Below are positions 6,286-13,352 of a stretch of DNA of 13,767 bases, piece by piece; position 1 is the stretch's first letter; each line of letters opens with the position of its first letter. A model generated the notes under the pieces. It was not told the origin of the DNA, searched no databases, and worked only from the letters and a program-made list of their open reading frames with translations. The stretch is from Deltaproteobacteria bacterium (GTDB lineage: Bacteria > Desulfobacterota > DSM-4660 > Desulfatiglandales > Desulfatiglandaceae): NCBI GenBank assembly GCA_003646995.1, contig QMLZ01000057.1:1-13767 (forward strand), in the 5' to 3' direction. A program made the translations under genes and the position numbers.

Positions 6286-7812
6286 GTGGATATAAACGCG
6301 ACTGGGTCACAATTTAATAGGGCTTGCAGGGCGTTGCTTTGGCTTACCTTGGCTTGTGTTCTCTCATTTCCTTTGGGATGCGCACCCCAAGAGTACCATG
6401 TTATGCCAGGGCTTGCTGATCCCACCTTGGACAGAGCCTCCATCAAAACAGTACCCAAGCCCTATACAACACTTGATAATTTGGAACAGCGGACCGACCA
6501 GGGAGATTCTATTGATTTGCTTCCAGCATCATTTCAAATCAGTCCTTGTCACGATACTGAAAAGTTGACTGCAAATGGGGATATCTCTCCTCAGGACTAT
6601 CTTGACAGGGCTCTCGACCTTTGCCAGGTATCCAATAGATGCTGGGAAGAAGGCGATCTTGAAGGGGCCTTGAATGCCTTGGACAGAGCATATCGTCTGA
6701 TTCTGGAAATTCCTCCTGACAGTGCTCCACGCTTGCTCCAACAAAAGGATGACCTCAGAGTTACCATTTCAAAGCGCATCATAGAAATATATGGCCTTAG
6801 GCATTCCAGTGTCCAAGGGTATTGCAAGGCCATACCGCTTGTCATGAATCGCCATATCAGGATTGCCATCAAATCCTTACTGGGGAGAGAAAGGAAATAT
6901 TTTATCGAAGCGTACAAGCGCTCGGGACGCTACAGGCCGGGTATAGTCAAGGCCTTGCGCAAGGCAGGTCTGCCTGAGGAACTTTCGTGGCTTCCTTTGA
7001 TAGAAAGTGGCTTTAAGCTTAGGGCCTTGTCAAGGGCCAGGGCACTTGGCCTTTGGCAGTTTATCGCATCTACGGGTTACAAATTTGGCCTAAAGAGGAC
7101 CCCATGGATAGACGAAAGAATGGACCCGGAAAAATCCACAAAAGCTGCTATAGCCTATCTCAAGGAATTACATGGTATATTCGGCGACTGGACAACGGTA
7201 CTCGCTGCTTACAACTGCGGAGAGGGAACAGTGCTGAGAAAAATACGCTCTCAGCGAATTAATTACCTAGACAATTTCTGGGATCTCTATGAAACTCTCC
7301 CGAGTGAAACGGCTAGTTACGTGCCCAAGTTTCTTGCGGTGCTTCATATTCTAAATAGACCAGAACAGTTCGGGATAAAACTCCCAGAGCCCGATCCACC
7401 AGTGCAGTACGAGGAGGTGACCATCAATAGGTCCATCCCTCTTACATTGGTGGCGAGGCTTTTGGATACAAGCCCTCAAGCCATTAAGGATCTGAACCCA
7501 GAACTAAGGTATGGAATAACACCTACCTCGAGGTATAGCCTCAAGGTCCCAAAAGGTAAAGCAGGGATTTTTCTTACAAGGTTGGAGAAAATTCCACATT
7601 GTTCACCCAAACTGACTCGGACAATAGCATACAGGGTTAGGACTGGGGATTCCCTTTATAGAATTGCCAAGCGGTTTCGGACGACTGTAAGGAACATCGT
7701 AGCTCTCAACCACATCAAGAGCCCCGATTATCTAAAGGTTGGAGTTGTTCTCAAGATTCCCGTGGGCTTGAAAAGATCTATTAAACTGGCTCTTGCAGGC
7801 TCATCAATTTGA
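6286..7812 (+). CDS. mltD: MltD-like membrane-bound lytic murein transglycosylase with C-terminal LysM
   Basis: Predicted periplasmic lytic transglycosylase that cleaves the glycan strands of peptidoglycan. The protein is 508 residues from GTG at 6286; the start is weakly supported because no strong ribosome binding site is visible. Residues 12-32 form a signal peptide ending in FPLGC, so Cys32 may be lipidated, though Pro at -3 makes the lipobox poor. A helical, TPR-like stretch (~100-165, NRCWEEGDLEGALNALDRAY) precedes the SLT domain. That domain has the catalytic Glu240 in LPLIESGF, then ALGLWQFIASTGYKFGL and the conserved LAAYNCGEG. A degenerate LysM-like repeat (~400-430) and a clear C-terminal LysM (RVRTGDSLYRIAKRF) follow. 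It is probably co-transcribed with the upstream sigma-54 activator. The small minus-strand gene ends 12 bp beyond its stop. Confidence 0.92.
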   Translation: MDINATGSQFNRACRALLWLTLACVLSFPLGCAPQEYHVMPGLADPTLDRASIKTVPKPYTTLDNLEQRTDQGDSIDLLPASFQISPCHDTEKLTANGDISPQDYLDRALDLCQVSNRCWEEGDLEGALNALDRAYRLILEIPPDSAPRLLQQKDDLRVTISKRIIEIYGLRHSSVQGYCKAIPLVMNRHIRIAIKSLLGRERKYFIEAYKRSGRYRPGIVKALRKAGLPEELSWLPLIESGFKLRALSRARALGLWQFIASTGYKFGLKRTPWIDERMDPEKSTKAAIAYLKELHGIFGDWTTVLAAYNCGEGTVLRKIRSQRINYLDNFWDLYETLPSETASYVPKFLAVLHILNRPEQFGIKLPEPDPPVQYEEVTINRSIPLTLVARLLDTSPQAIKDLNPELRYGITPTSRYSLKVPKGKAGIFLTRLEKIPHCSPKLTRTIAYRVRTGDSLYRIAKRFRTTVRNIVALNHIKSPDYLKVGVVLKIPVGLKRSIKLALAGSSI

Positions 7813-7824
7813 GGCGAACTTGGA

Positions 7825-8040
7825 TCAATCTGACAAGCCTTTTGCTTTGCGCTCAAGCTCGTATCTTTTCTCACTTTTTTTGCACAGCTCCCAGATTATA
7901 CATTGGGGCCTGAACTTACAGTAACCGCACGGATCAGTACAGGCCTCACAATTATCAAGGCATTCCTGGCAATACCATATGTTCATCTTTTGGCACGATA
8001 CTACTGCTTCCCGGTCTGGGTGGTTTCGGCAATTGGGCAT
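7825..8040 (-). CDS. Small cysteine-rich protein, zinc-finger (B-box)-like
   Basis: Protein of 71 residues with ten cysteines and an early histidine: CRNHP near the start, Cys16, then Cys24/27/31/34/38/41/47/53. The opening C-x2-H with later Cys pairs recalls B-box-type zinc fingers, which appear in small bacterial proteins. The dense second Cys cluster could bind zinc or another metal. I do not recognise a specific family and assign no function. There is no signal peptide or membrane helix; the C-terminus is basic and acidic. A strong AGGAGGA lies 13 bases upstream of ATG at 8040, further than usual; an ATT codon directly before the ATG is the only in-frame alternative nearer. The gene converges on mltD, with 12 bp between the stops. 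Coding is supported by the regular Cys spacing. Confidence 0.75.
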   Translation of the reverse strand: MPNCRNHPDREAVVSCQKMNIWYCQECLDNCEACTDPCGYCKFRPQCIIWELCKKSEKRYELERKAKGLSD

Positions 8041-8288
8041 AATGTTGAATCGTTCCTCCTACACTTTGTACCTTTAGACTCATCAAGGTGTCTAAATAGA
8101 TCTTGATTCGTATCTCAAAGTTTCTATTAGGTAATTATCATAATTGAATCTGTCAAGGCAGGGACAAGAAATATCTTAAGTAGTTTTTTCTTGCGTCAGC
8201 CCAGACCTTTTCATAATGTATACAGAAGGTGGCCACATTGGTCTTGATGCATCCAGGTTTTCTTTCCTCAAACACCACCTCGAGGGTC
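8041..8288. other. Divergent intergenic region upstream of the methyltransferase
   Basis: This AT-rich region separates the cysteine-rich gene from the methyltransferase gene. On the minus strand there is a perfect TTGACA at 8156-8151, but no good -10 at 16-18 bp. On the plus strand, TTGCGT at 8191-8196 with CATAAT (15 bp) or TAATGT (17 bp) is a weak promoter candidate. Transcription starting there would leave almost no leader for the GTG at 8229, which favours a later start for the methyltransferase. Confidence 0.35.
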
Positions 8289-9041
8289 ATGGGCGCGATT
8301 TTCACCAGGGATATGCAGGAATGCTACTGCAAATGGCAACGCAGTCGCCAAGGCCGGGCCGTAGAGGCGGCACTGGAGCGGTTAATTGTGTCTCTGATGG
8401 ACCTTCAGCCCGGGCTTCGAGTCTTGGACATAGGATGCGGATCTGGGAATCACTTGTTACTCTTGAACAGGCTGGGACTGGATGTAAGCGGTGTGGATGC
8501 CTCACCGTACATGATCCAAGAGGCGAGGGAAAGGCTTGGGCACCGCTGTGACCTGCGAACATGCAATGCCGAGGATCTTCCGTTTGACGACAATGAGTTT
8601 GATATGGTCTTTATGATAAACACCCTTGAGTTTGTAAAGGATCCGCTTCAGGTATTAAGGGAAGCAGGTAGGGTAGCCTCGCGCCAGGTCTTTATTGGGG
8701 CGTTTAACAGCCTTTCCTGGACTAATATCACCAACAGGATACAAGGGTTGCTCGGTAACCCAATGTTTAGGAATATGCAATCTTTTACATTGTGGGATTT
8801 GAAGGCATTGGTAAAAAGGGCCTTCGGGGAGGTGCCTGTTTCGTGGCAATGCGTGTGCCTGTATCCTCAATTGCTGGACAAAGCAGGCGTTGTATCACAG
8901 GCGTGGTGGAAGGGGCAGATGCTTCCTTTCGGCAATTTCTTAGCTCTTAGAGCCACGATGTTTTACACGGTCAGGGCACATACGATCCCTTTGAAAGTAA
9001 AGATGGAGGATGCAAGCCAGCCGTTACTCCGGCACGGGTGA
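8289..9041 (+). CDS. Class I SAM-dependent methyltransferase, substrate unknown
   Basis: Rossmann-fold methyltransferase of about 250 residues. Motif I is VLDIGCGSGNHLLLL (residues ~45-60), followed by the acidic residue of motif II in GVDASPYMI. Later come the NAEDLPFDDNEFDMVFMINTLEF segment typical of methyltransferase-11 proteins and EAGRVASRQVFIG. The C-terminal third (NSLSWTNITNRIQG onward) probably shapes the substrate site, which I cannot identify. The start is uncertain. GTG at 8229, ATG at 8247 and ATG at 8289 are all in frame. None has a well-spaced ribosome binding site (AAGGTGG is 14 bases before 8247; GAGGG is 2 bases before 8289). I chose 8289 because the IFTRDMQE segment resembles the start of related proteins. 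It ends 55 bp before the radical SAM gene on the same strand, so the two are probably co-transcribed. Confidence 0.85.
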   Translation: MGAIFTRDMQECYCKWQRSRQGRAVEAALERLIVSLMDLQPGLRVLDIGCGSGNHLLLLNRLGLDVSGVDASPYMIQEARERLGHRCDLRTCNAEDLPFDDNEFDMVFMINTLEFVKDPLQVLREAGRVASRQVFIGAFNSLSWTNITNRIQGLLGNPMFRNMQSFTLWDLKALVKRAFGEVPVSWQCVCLYPQLLDKAGVVSQAWWKGQMLPFGNFLALRATMFYTVRAHTIPLKVKMEDASQPLLRHG

Positions 9042-9096
9042 GAAGGCACTTTTTAATAAGGGGCCACAGAGCAAGAGTATCCAAGGAGACTGTGAC

Positions 9097-10104
9097 ATGA
9101 AAGAGGCGTATCTGTTTGAACCACGGGAGGACAAAAAGGTCCAGTGCATGCTTTGCAGCCACCGGTGCATCATAAAGCCCGGAGCCAAGGGCATATGTGG
9201 CGTGCGACAAAACTTAGATGGAAAGCTTTTTAGCCTTGTGTACGAAAAGGTTATAGCTAGGCACGTTGATCCAATTGAGAAAAAACCGCTGTTTCATTTT
9301 CTACCCGGCACGCTTTCTTATTCCGTCGCCACTGTAGGCTGTAACTTCCGTTGCAGTTTCTGCCAAAATGCTGATATTTCTCAAATGCCGCATGATTCTA
9401 ATAGGATAATTGGTGAGAGCATAAGTCCAGAGGCCCTTGCATCTGATGCGGAAAGAACAGGTTGTGCAACAATTGCATACACTTATACCGAACCAACGGT
9501 ATACTTTGAATTGGCAAAAGATACTGCTGAAATTGCGGCTTCTAAAGGGATCAAGAATGTGTTCGTGACAAACGGGTACATGACCAGGGAATGCCTGGAA
9601 CTCATTTACCCTAATTTGCATGCGGCAAATGTGGATCTAAAATCATTTTCTGACAAATTTTACAAAGAACTGTGTAATGCGAGGCTGCAACCGGTCTTGG
9701 ATACCATTGTGATGATGAAAAAGCAGGGTGTTTGGGTAGAGGTGACTACCCTTATAATACCAGGAAGAAATGATTCCCCACAGGAACTGCGGGAAATTGC
9801 CCGGTTTCTTGCGGACCTCGACCCAGATATACCCTGGCACGTAAGCCGTTTTCATCCAACTTATAGACTTACGGATGTACCTCCTACGCCGCCTCGGACC
9901 GTAAGAATGGCAAGGGATATCGGCTACGAGGCAGGACTTCATTATGTTTACACCGGCAACCTTCCCGGCGATGAGGGGGAGCACACAAAATGCCACCAAT
10001 GTGGCGCGCCTCTCATTGATCGATTTGGATTTTATGTGAGAAATAACAGGGTCAAGGATAATAAGTGCCCCTCGTGCGGGATACCAATACCGGGGGTCTG
10101 GTGA
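9097..10104 (+). CDS. amrS: AmmeMemoRadiSam system radical SAM enzyme (AmrS-like)
   Basis: Radical SAM protein of 335 residues, related to pyruvate formate-lyase activating enzymes. ATG at 9097 is preceded by AAGGAGA at 9083-9089, which decides the start over an in-frame ATG at 9010. Cys82, Cys86 and Cys89 (GCNFRCSFCQN) should hold the 4Fe-4S cluster that cleaves SAM. An N-terminal Cys set (17, 20, 24, 34: CMLCSHRC, GICGVR) and a C-terminal pair of CxxC motifs (299/302 and 324/327, rubredoxin-knuckle style) are typical of AmrS. Further family marks are TEPTVYFELAKD, NVFVTNGYM, NVDLKSF, IPGRND, WHVSRFHPTYR and VYTGNLPG. The partner genes AMMECR1 and Memo, often adjacent, are not in this window. 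The exact reaction of the family is unsettled. Confidence 0.92.
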   Translation: MKEAYLFEPREDKKVQCMLCSHRCIIKPGAKGICGVRQNLDGKLFSLVYEKVIARHVDPIEKKPLFHFLPGTLSYSVATVGCNFRCSFCQNADISQMPHDSNRIIGESISPEALASDAERTGCATIAYTYTEPTVYFELAKDTAEIAASKGIKNVFVTNGYMTRECLELIYPNLHAANVDLKSFSDKFYKELCNARLQPVLDTIVMMKKQGVWVEVTTLIIPGRNDSPQELREIARFLADLDPDIPWHVSRFHPTYRLTDVPPTPPRTVRMARDIGYEAGLHYVYTGNLPGDEGEHTKCHQCGAPLIDRFGFYVRNNRVKDNKCPSCGIPIPGVW

Positions 10105-10289
10105 ATTGATTTGATTTTCTCACCAGCGGCTGCTAAGCTGCCCATAGGCTGGGGATGGCTCCAAAAAAGGGTTTTTCCTAGCATGCTCCCCGCTGAAAAC
10201 CCTTGGCCTTCTTCCTTTCAGCGGGGGCAAAAAACGGAAGGCTACTGAGGTATTGGAACAGGGATAAGTGTACGAGAGGAAAGGGTTAC
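10105..10289. other. Structured intergenic region between amrS and a 50-residue protein gene
   Basis: The main feature of this 185-bp region is an inverted repeat with perfect 11-bp arms: CCCCGCTGAAA at 10188-10198 and TTTCAGCGGGG at 10216-10226, with a 17-base loop. A second pairing, GGGTTTT 10169-10175 with AAAACCC 10196-10202, shares bases with the left arm and so excludes it. No T run follows the main hairpin on either strand directly, so it is not a standard terminator. Confidence 0.6.
10188..10226. repeat. Inverted repeat with 11-bp perfect arms
   Basis: CCCCGCTGAAA and TTTCAGCGGGG flank a 17-base loop; a T-G wobble could extend the stem by one pair. It lies 84 bp after the amrS stop and 63 bp before the next start. 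It could be an RNA processing or stability stem, an attenuator element or a REP-like repeat. No second copy is in the window. Confidence 0.6.
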
Positions 10290-10442
10290 ATGAAAAAGCA
10301 CGATGAAGTGGCAGCAAAGATAACAAAAGAAATTATTATTAAGCTGATAGAAGTTGGGAGGCTGTCTTTAAGCTCCTTTGATGAGGCGTGGAAGCAAGTT
10401 TTTGAAACTGTGCGCGGGTCAATTAATATCGATGGAGACTAG
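10290..10442 (+). CDS. Small hypothetical protein (50 residues)
   Basis: Unrecognised small protein. ATG at 10290 is preceded by AGGAAAGG (10277-10284) at good spacing, which supports translation; an upstream in-frame start at 10203 would run through the hairpin region and is unlikely. The sequence is MKKHDEVAAKITKEIIIKLI followed by a segment EVGRLSLSSFDEAW and a tail ending INIDGD. It looks like two short amphipathic helices, soluble, with no cysteine, signal peptide or membrane segment. The gene stops 15 bp before the 3' end of truA on the opposite strand, with no terminator between. The strong ribosome binding site and the helical, charged composition favour a real gene. Function unknown. 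Confidence 0.6.
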   Translation: MKKHDEVAAKITKEIIIKLIEVGRLSLSSFDEAWKQVFETVRGSINIDGD

Positions 10443-10457
10443 TTGGCTCATAAACTT

Positions 10458-11204
10458 CTAATAGAGCACCTTGACGAGAAACAGCCCCTTTGAGGGCGCT
10501 TTCATGCCTGCTCTCTTCCTATCCCTTGATTCTAATATTCGCCTAAAGTCCTGCACCTTGATCTTTCCTAATCCCACCGAAACCACTGTACCTACGATGT
10601 TTCTGACCATGTGCCGTAGAAAACCATCTGCCTCGTAAAGCATCAAAATTCTCGATGGATTTGTCCCGTGTGCTATCTCGGCCCTGAATACCGTTCGAAC
10701 AGGATTACGGTTAGAGCTGCCAGAAGAGCGGAAGGCCGAGAAGTCATGTGTGCCCTTTACAATTGAAAGGCATTGGGCCATTGCCTTAGTCTCCAGGGCC
10801 ACGGGGATATGCCATTCATACCTTCGGGCAAAGATATCAGGCTGCTGGGCATTGAGAATTCTATAGACATAGATCTTGCGCTTGGCATGGTAACGTGAAT
10901 GAAAGTGACAGGGTACTTCCTCTGCCAGAAGAACTCGAATATCCTCAGGAAGAAGGGAGTTCAGTCCTTTCCTTAAGTCTTGTACGGGTATGGGAGAGTG
11001 GATGGCAAAATTGCATACCTGACCCAGGGCATGCACCCCTGAATCGGTCCTCCCTGCCCCTATGACCCTGACCTCATGGCAGACAATCTTACTGGCTGCC
11101 TGTTCAAGGACTTCTTGGATACTTATTTGGCCCACTTGTCTTTGCCAGCCGTGGTACCTTGTGCCCTCGTAGGCAAGAGTAAGCCTGATATTGCGCTGGG
11201 CCAA
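10458..11204 (-). CDS. truA: tRNA pseudouridine(38-40) synthase TruA
   Basis: Enzyme that converts uridine to pseudouridine at positions 38-40 in the anticodon stem-loop of many tRNAs. The protein is 248 residues. TTG at 11204 is the start because AAGGAGGT (11219-11212) lies exactly 7 bases upstream; an in-frame TTG at 11225 lies before this site and would be wrong. The catalytic Asp54 is in GAGRTDSGVHA. Other family segments are YEGTRYHGWQRQ, SIQEVLEQA, HSRYHAKRKIYVYRI, the histidine-rich KGTHDFSAFRSSG and GFLRHMVRNIVGT. Length and motifs are complete. It lies downstream of rplM-rpsI on the same strand, but the rpsI terminator sits between them. The more familiar bacterial order is truA before rplM-rpsI. 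Confidence 0.95.
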   Translation of the reverse strand: MAQRNIRLTLAYEGTRYHGWQRQVGQISIQEVLEQAASKIVCHEVRVIGAGRTDSGVHALGQVCNFAIHSPIPVQDLRKGLNSLLPEDIRVLLAEEVPCHFHSRYHAKRKIYVYRILNAQQPDIFARRYEWHIPVALETKAMAQCLSIVKGTHDFSAFRSSGSSNRNPVRTVFRAEIAHGTNPSRILMLYEADGFLRHMVRNIVGTVVSVGLGKIKVQDFRRILESRDRKRAGMKAPSKGLFLVKVLY

Positions 11205-11211
11205 ATTACAT

Positions 11212-11219
11212 ACCTCCTT
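11212..11219 (-). promoter_or_regulatory. Ribosome binding site deciding the TTG start of truA
   Basis: The minus strand reads AAGGAGGT at 11219-11212, an eight-base match to the anti-Shine-Dalgarno, followed by seven bases and TTG at 11204. Confidence 0.8.
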
Positions 11220-11307
11220 AGGCAACTACACACTCGAGCGGTTAGCTGAAGAGTCCCCTAAATGGCCCTTACATGGTGCGCCGGCCAGAAAAAGCCACTG
11301 GACAAGC

Positions 11308-11333
11308 AAAAAAAGAGCCCTTTCAGGGCTCTT
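11308..11333 (-). terminator. Intrinsic terminator of the rplM-rpsI operon
   Basis: On the minus strand AGAGCCCT, a GAA loop and AGGGCTCT (11332-11314) form a perfect 8-bp stem, followed directly by a run of T (11314-11308). It begins 45 bp after the rpsI stop. It also separates rpsI from truA, which therefore needs read-through or its own promoter. Confidence 0.93.
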
Positions 11334-11377
11334 CATTTAATGGAAAATAGCGATAAGATGATCCCGAAATCCCTGAC

Positions 11378-11770
11378 TTAGCGCTTGGAATATTGGAACC
11401 TAGCCCGTGCGCCACGTTGACCGTATTTTTTCCTTTCTTTCATTCTCGGATCTCTGGTGAGGAATCCCCCGCGTTTTAAAGAGTCTCGCAATTCAGGATC
11501 GATAGTCACCAGAGCACGGCTAATCCCATGTCGGATGGCGCCCGCTTGTCCCGAAATCCCGCCGCCTTTGACATTCACTTTGATATCGAACTGACCTTCT
11601 TTTTCAGTTATTTTCAAGGGCTCCAGGACCATTACCCGGTCGGTTTCTCGTGTAAGATATTCTTCCATAGGACGATTGTTGACTATAATCTTTCCAGATC
11701 CAGGCTTCATCCAGATCCGTGCTACTGCGGTTTTTCTTTTTCCTACGGCGTGAACAAGTTGCTGGGCCAT
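11378..11770 (-). CDS. rpsI: 30S ribosomal protein S9
   Basis: Component of the small ribosomal subunit head; its C-terminal tail reaches the P-site tRNA. The protein is 130 residues, the usual bacterial length. The N-terminal AVGKRKTAVARIWMKPGSGKIIVNNR, the central GGGISGQAGAIRHGISRAL and the tail KKYGQRGARARFQYSKR are all canonical, with the final Ser-Lys-Arg intact. ATG at 11770 follows the rplM stop with no gap; its ribosome binding site (GGAG) lies within the end of rplM. A strong terminator follows. Identification is secure. Confidence 0.98.
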   Translation of the reverse strand: MAQQLVHAVGKRKTAVARIWMKPGSGKIIVNNRPMEEYLTRETDRVMVLEPLKITEKEGQFDIKVNVKGGGISGQAGAIRHGISRALVTIDPELRDSLKRGGFLTRDPRMKERKKYGQRGARARFQYSKR

Positions 11771-12199
11771 TTATATCTCCAACTCCTGTGGTTTTTGTGC
11801 CTCATGGGGATGATCGGGGCCTGCATAAATTTTAAGCTTCTTAAGCTGTCGTCTACCCAAGCTGTTCTTGGGCAGCATGCCCCTTACCGCATGGCGCAGG
11901 ATTTCTTCGGGTTTTGTCTCGAGCAATTTTTTTGCTGAGCGTTTCTTCAAACCTCCCATGTATCCGCTGTGACGATAATAAAACTTATTATCCCACTTTT
12001 TTCCAGTGAGGACAACTTTATCCGCATTTACCACCACAATGAAGTCGCCTGTGTCCGCATGGGGGGTAAAGATAGGTTTGTGTTTCCCACGAAGGCGCAT
12101 CGCGATCTGGGTCGCAAGCCTACCCAAAACCTTGTCCTTTGCGTCCACCAAGTACCACTTCTTGTCAACTTCAGCTTCTTTTGCTATAAATGTTTTCAT
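11771..12199 (-). CDS. rplM: 50S ribosomal protein L13
   Basis: Early-assembly protein of the large ribosomal subunit. The protein is 142 residues, the normal length. Canonical segments are [84 protein letters not shown] and [19 protein letters not shown] at 12199 has AAGGA just upstream. It is the first gene of the rplM-rpsI operon and lies 36 bp downstream of the -10 element of a strong predicted promoter. The pair is always co-expressed in bacteria. Confidence 0.98.
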   Translation of the reverse strand: MKTFIAKEAEVDKKWYLVDAKDKVLGRLATQIAMRLRGKHKPIFTPHADTGDFIVVVNADKVVLTGKKWDNKFYYRHSGYMGGLKKRSAKKLLETKPEEILRHAVRGMLPKNSLGRRQLKKLKIYAGPDHPHEAQKPQELEI

Positions 12200-12234
12200 A
12201 ATCCTTACACCACCCTAAAAGATCCAAAGCTATT

Positions 12235-12263
12235 CTTTTACGGAATGCCTTGCACAATGTCAA
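12235..12263 (-). promoter_or_regulatory. Sigma-70 promoter of rplM-rpsI
   Basis: On the minus strand a perfect TTGACA (12263-12258) is followed after 17 bp by TAAAAG (12240-12235), a 4/6 match. The spacing to the rplM start suits a short leader. Confidence 0.6.
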
Positions 12264-12284
12264 GTAAATTGTTTTAAAAACCTA

Positions 12285-12313
12285 TTGACAAGGCGCGTCG
12301 GCGTTGCTATTTA
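12285..12313 (+). promoter_or_regulatory. Sigma-70 promoter of the tRNA pair
   Basis: TTGACA at 12285-12290 is followed after 17 bp by TATTTA at 12308-12313 (3/6, in a TA-rich run). The spacer is very GC-rich. The first tRNA begins 13 bp downstream of the -10. Its -35 lies only 21 bp from the -35 of the rplM promoter on the other strand. Confidence 0.5.
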
Positions 12314-12326
12314 TATTTTGTATTAA

Positions 12327-12403
12327 GCGCCTGTAGCTCAGTTGGATAGAGCGCCGGGCTTCGAACCCGTAGGCCGCAGGTTCGAGTCCTGCCAGGCGCG
12401 CCA
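12327..12403 (+). tRNA. tRNA-Arg (anticodon TCG)
   Basis: A complete 77-base cloverleaf reads codon CGA (and by wobble CGN partners). The acceptor arms GCGCCTG and CAGGCGC pair fully, the discriminator is G and CCA is encoded. The D stem is GCTC/GAGC; the T arm is GCAGG-TTCGAGT-CCTGC. The anticodon loop is CTTCGAA (12359-12365), giving TCG at 12361-12363. The anticodon stem has a C-T mismatch at its top pair (12354/12370), seen directly; the other four pairs are sound. Confidence 0.96.
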
Positions 12404-12435
12404 GAAGATAACTGACTGGTAGGTTTTGGTCTCAA

Positions 12436-12511
<76 letters not shown>

Positions 12512-12522
12512 GGAAAATCAAC

Positions 12523-12555
12523 AGGCTTGCAGCCCAGTGCTGCAAGCCTTGTTTC
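12523..12555 (+). terminator. Intrinsic terminator after the tRNA pair
   Basis: AGGCTTGCAGC (12523-12533) and GCTGCAAGCCT (12539-12549) form a perfect 11-bp stem with a 5-base loop, followed by TGTTT and a further ATTT. It may also work, less well, for the outer-membrane gene reading from the other side. Confidence 0.85.
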
Positions 12556-12599
12556 ATTTGAAAGCAGGGAATGAAAATAGGCGCGTTTTTGGTCCTTGG

Positions 12600-13229
12600 T
12601 TAAAAGCGGAATATTAACCCCGCGTGGGATTGAAACTGTATGAGAATATCTTGGCTGGTTGTAATGTAACAGCCATGGGAACTAGAGCAGAATATCTTTG
12701 TCTGGCCTCCCATGAAGGTTCCAAAACCCCTACCTTCTACCATGAATCCAATATGCTTGGTAATGTAGTACTTCAGTCCTATGCCAACTCCCATTGAAAA
12801 TTTAAGCTCATCATCGTAGCTAGATTTCTTGGGATCAAAGTAAGTTGCTCCAATGCTGGCTATTACGTATGGCCGGAATTTATCCGTATGGTACCAGCTA
12901 TAGGTGCTGCCAAAATGAAAATAGTTAATGGAAAATTTCAAATCTTGATTGGGGTTGGCAGGATTGTCTATTTTCGTATCCTGTCTCATCCATAGAAATT
13001 CAAAATAGGAGTCAGGATTAAAATCAACATCTACCGCTAAGCCATAACAGATGTCCTCATCAATATCTAAATCTTTCCCATTTTGTTCATTTTGAAAGGT
13101 TCCTCCCGCCTGTAAACCGAGCAGTGGGATGACTTCAAAGCCCCGATCAAAGCCCATGCATACGCTGACCGACAACAGCCACAACGCACACGTGGCTACC
13201 CCCAGCTTGAGGGAAGTGATCATTGGCAT
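12600..13229 (-). CDS. Outer-membrane beta-barrel protein (OmpW/OMP_b-brl-like)
   Basis: Predicted small outer-membrane porin-like protein of 209 residues. The N-terminus is a signal peptide (hydrophobic [18 protein letters not shown], cleavage soon after), and the mature part begins near [16 protein letters not shown]. The rest alternates polar and hydrophobic residues as in an eight-strand barrel, with aromatic girdles ([39 protein letters not shown]), and ends in HAGLIFRF with the terminal Phe recognised by the Bam machinery. I chose ATG at 13229 because GAGG lies a few bases upstream; ATG at 13250 lacks such a site and lies beside a TATATA run that may be a promoter element. A late loop has two cysteines (CSSSHGC) that could form a disulfide. 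The ligand is unknown; exact family membership is uncertain. Confidence 0.8.
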   Translation of the reverse strand: MPMITSLKLGVATCALWLLSVSVCMGFDRGFEVIPLLGLQAGGTFQNEQNGKDLDIDEDICYGLAVDVDFNPDSYFEFLWMRQDTKIDNPANPNQDLKFSINYFHFGSTYSWYHTDKFRPYVIASIGATYFDPKKSSYDDELKFSMGVGIGLKYYITKHIGFMVEGRGFGTFMGGQTKIFCSSSHGCYITTSQDILIQFQSHAGLIFRF

Positions 13230-13352
13230 TTTGGCCTCATCACTCTGCATCTTATATATGTACCCTAAGGACTGGATACACGGAAACCGAATAGCTAGCT
13301 TGGTTTTCTATTGAGTGTTTTGACCTGCTAAAGTAATACAAAAGTAAGGTAT

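Noticed and set aside
7988..8008. Sigma-54-like word TTTGGCACG followed by CTGC
   Set aside because: The GG to GC spacing is 12 bases instead of 10, and it lies within the cysteine-rich gene.
10199..10289. Upstream extension of the 50-residue protein to a start at 10203
   Set aside because: It would translate through the hairpin arm, and the strong ribosome binding site at 10277-10284 points to ATG 10290.
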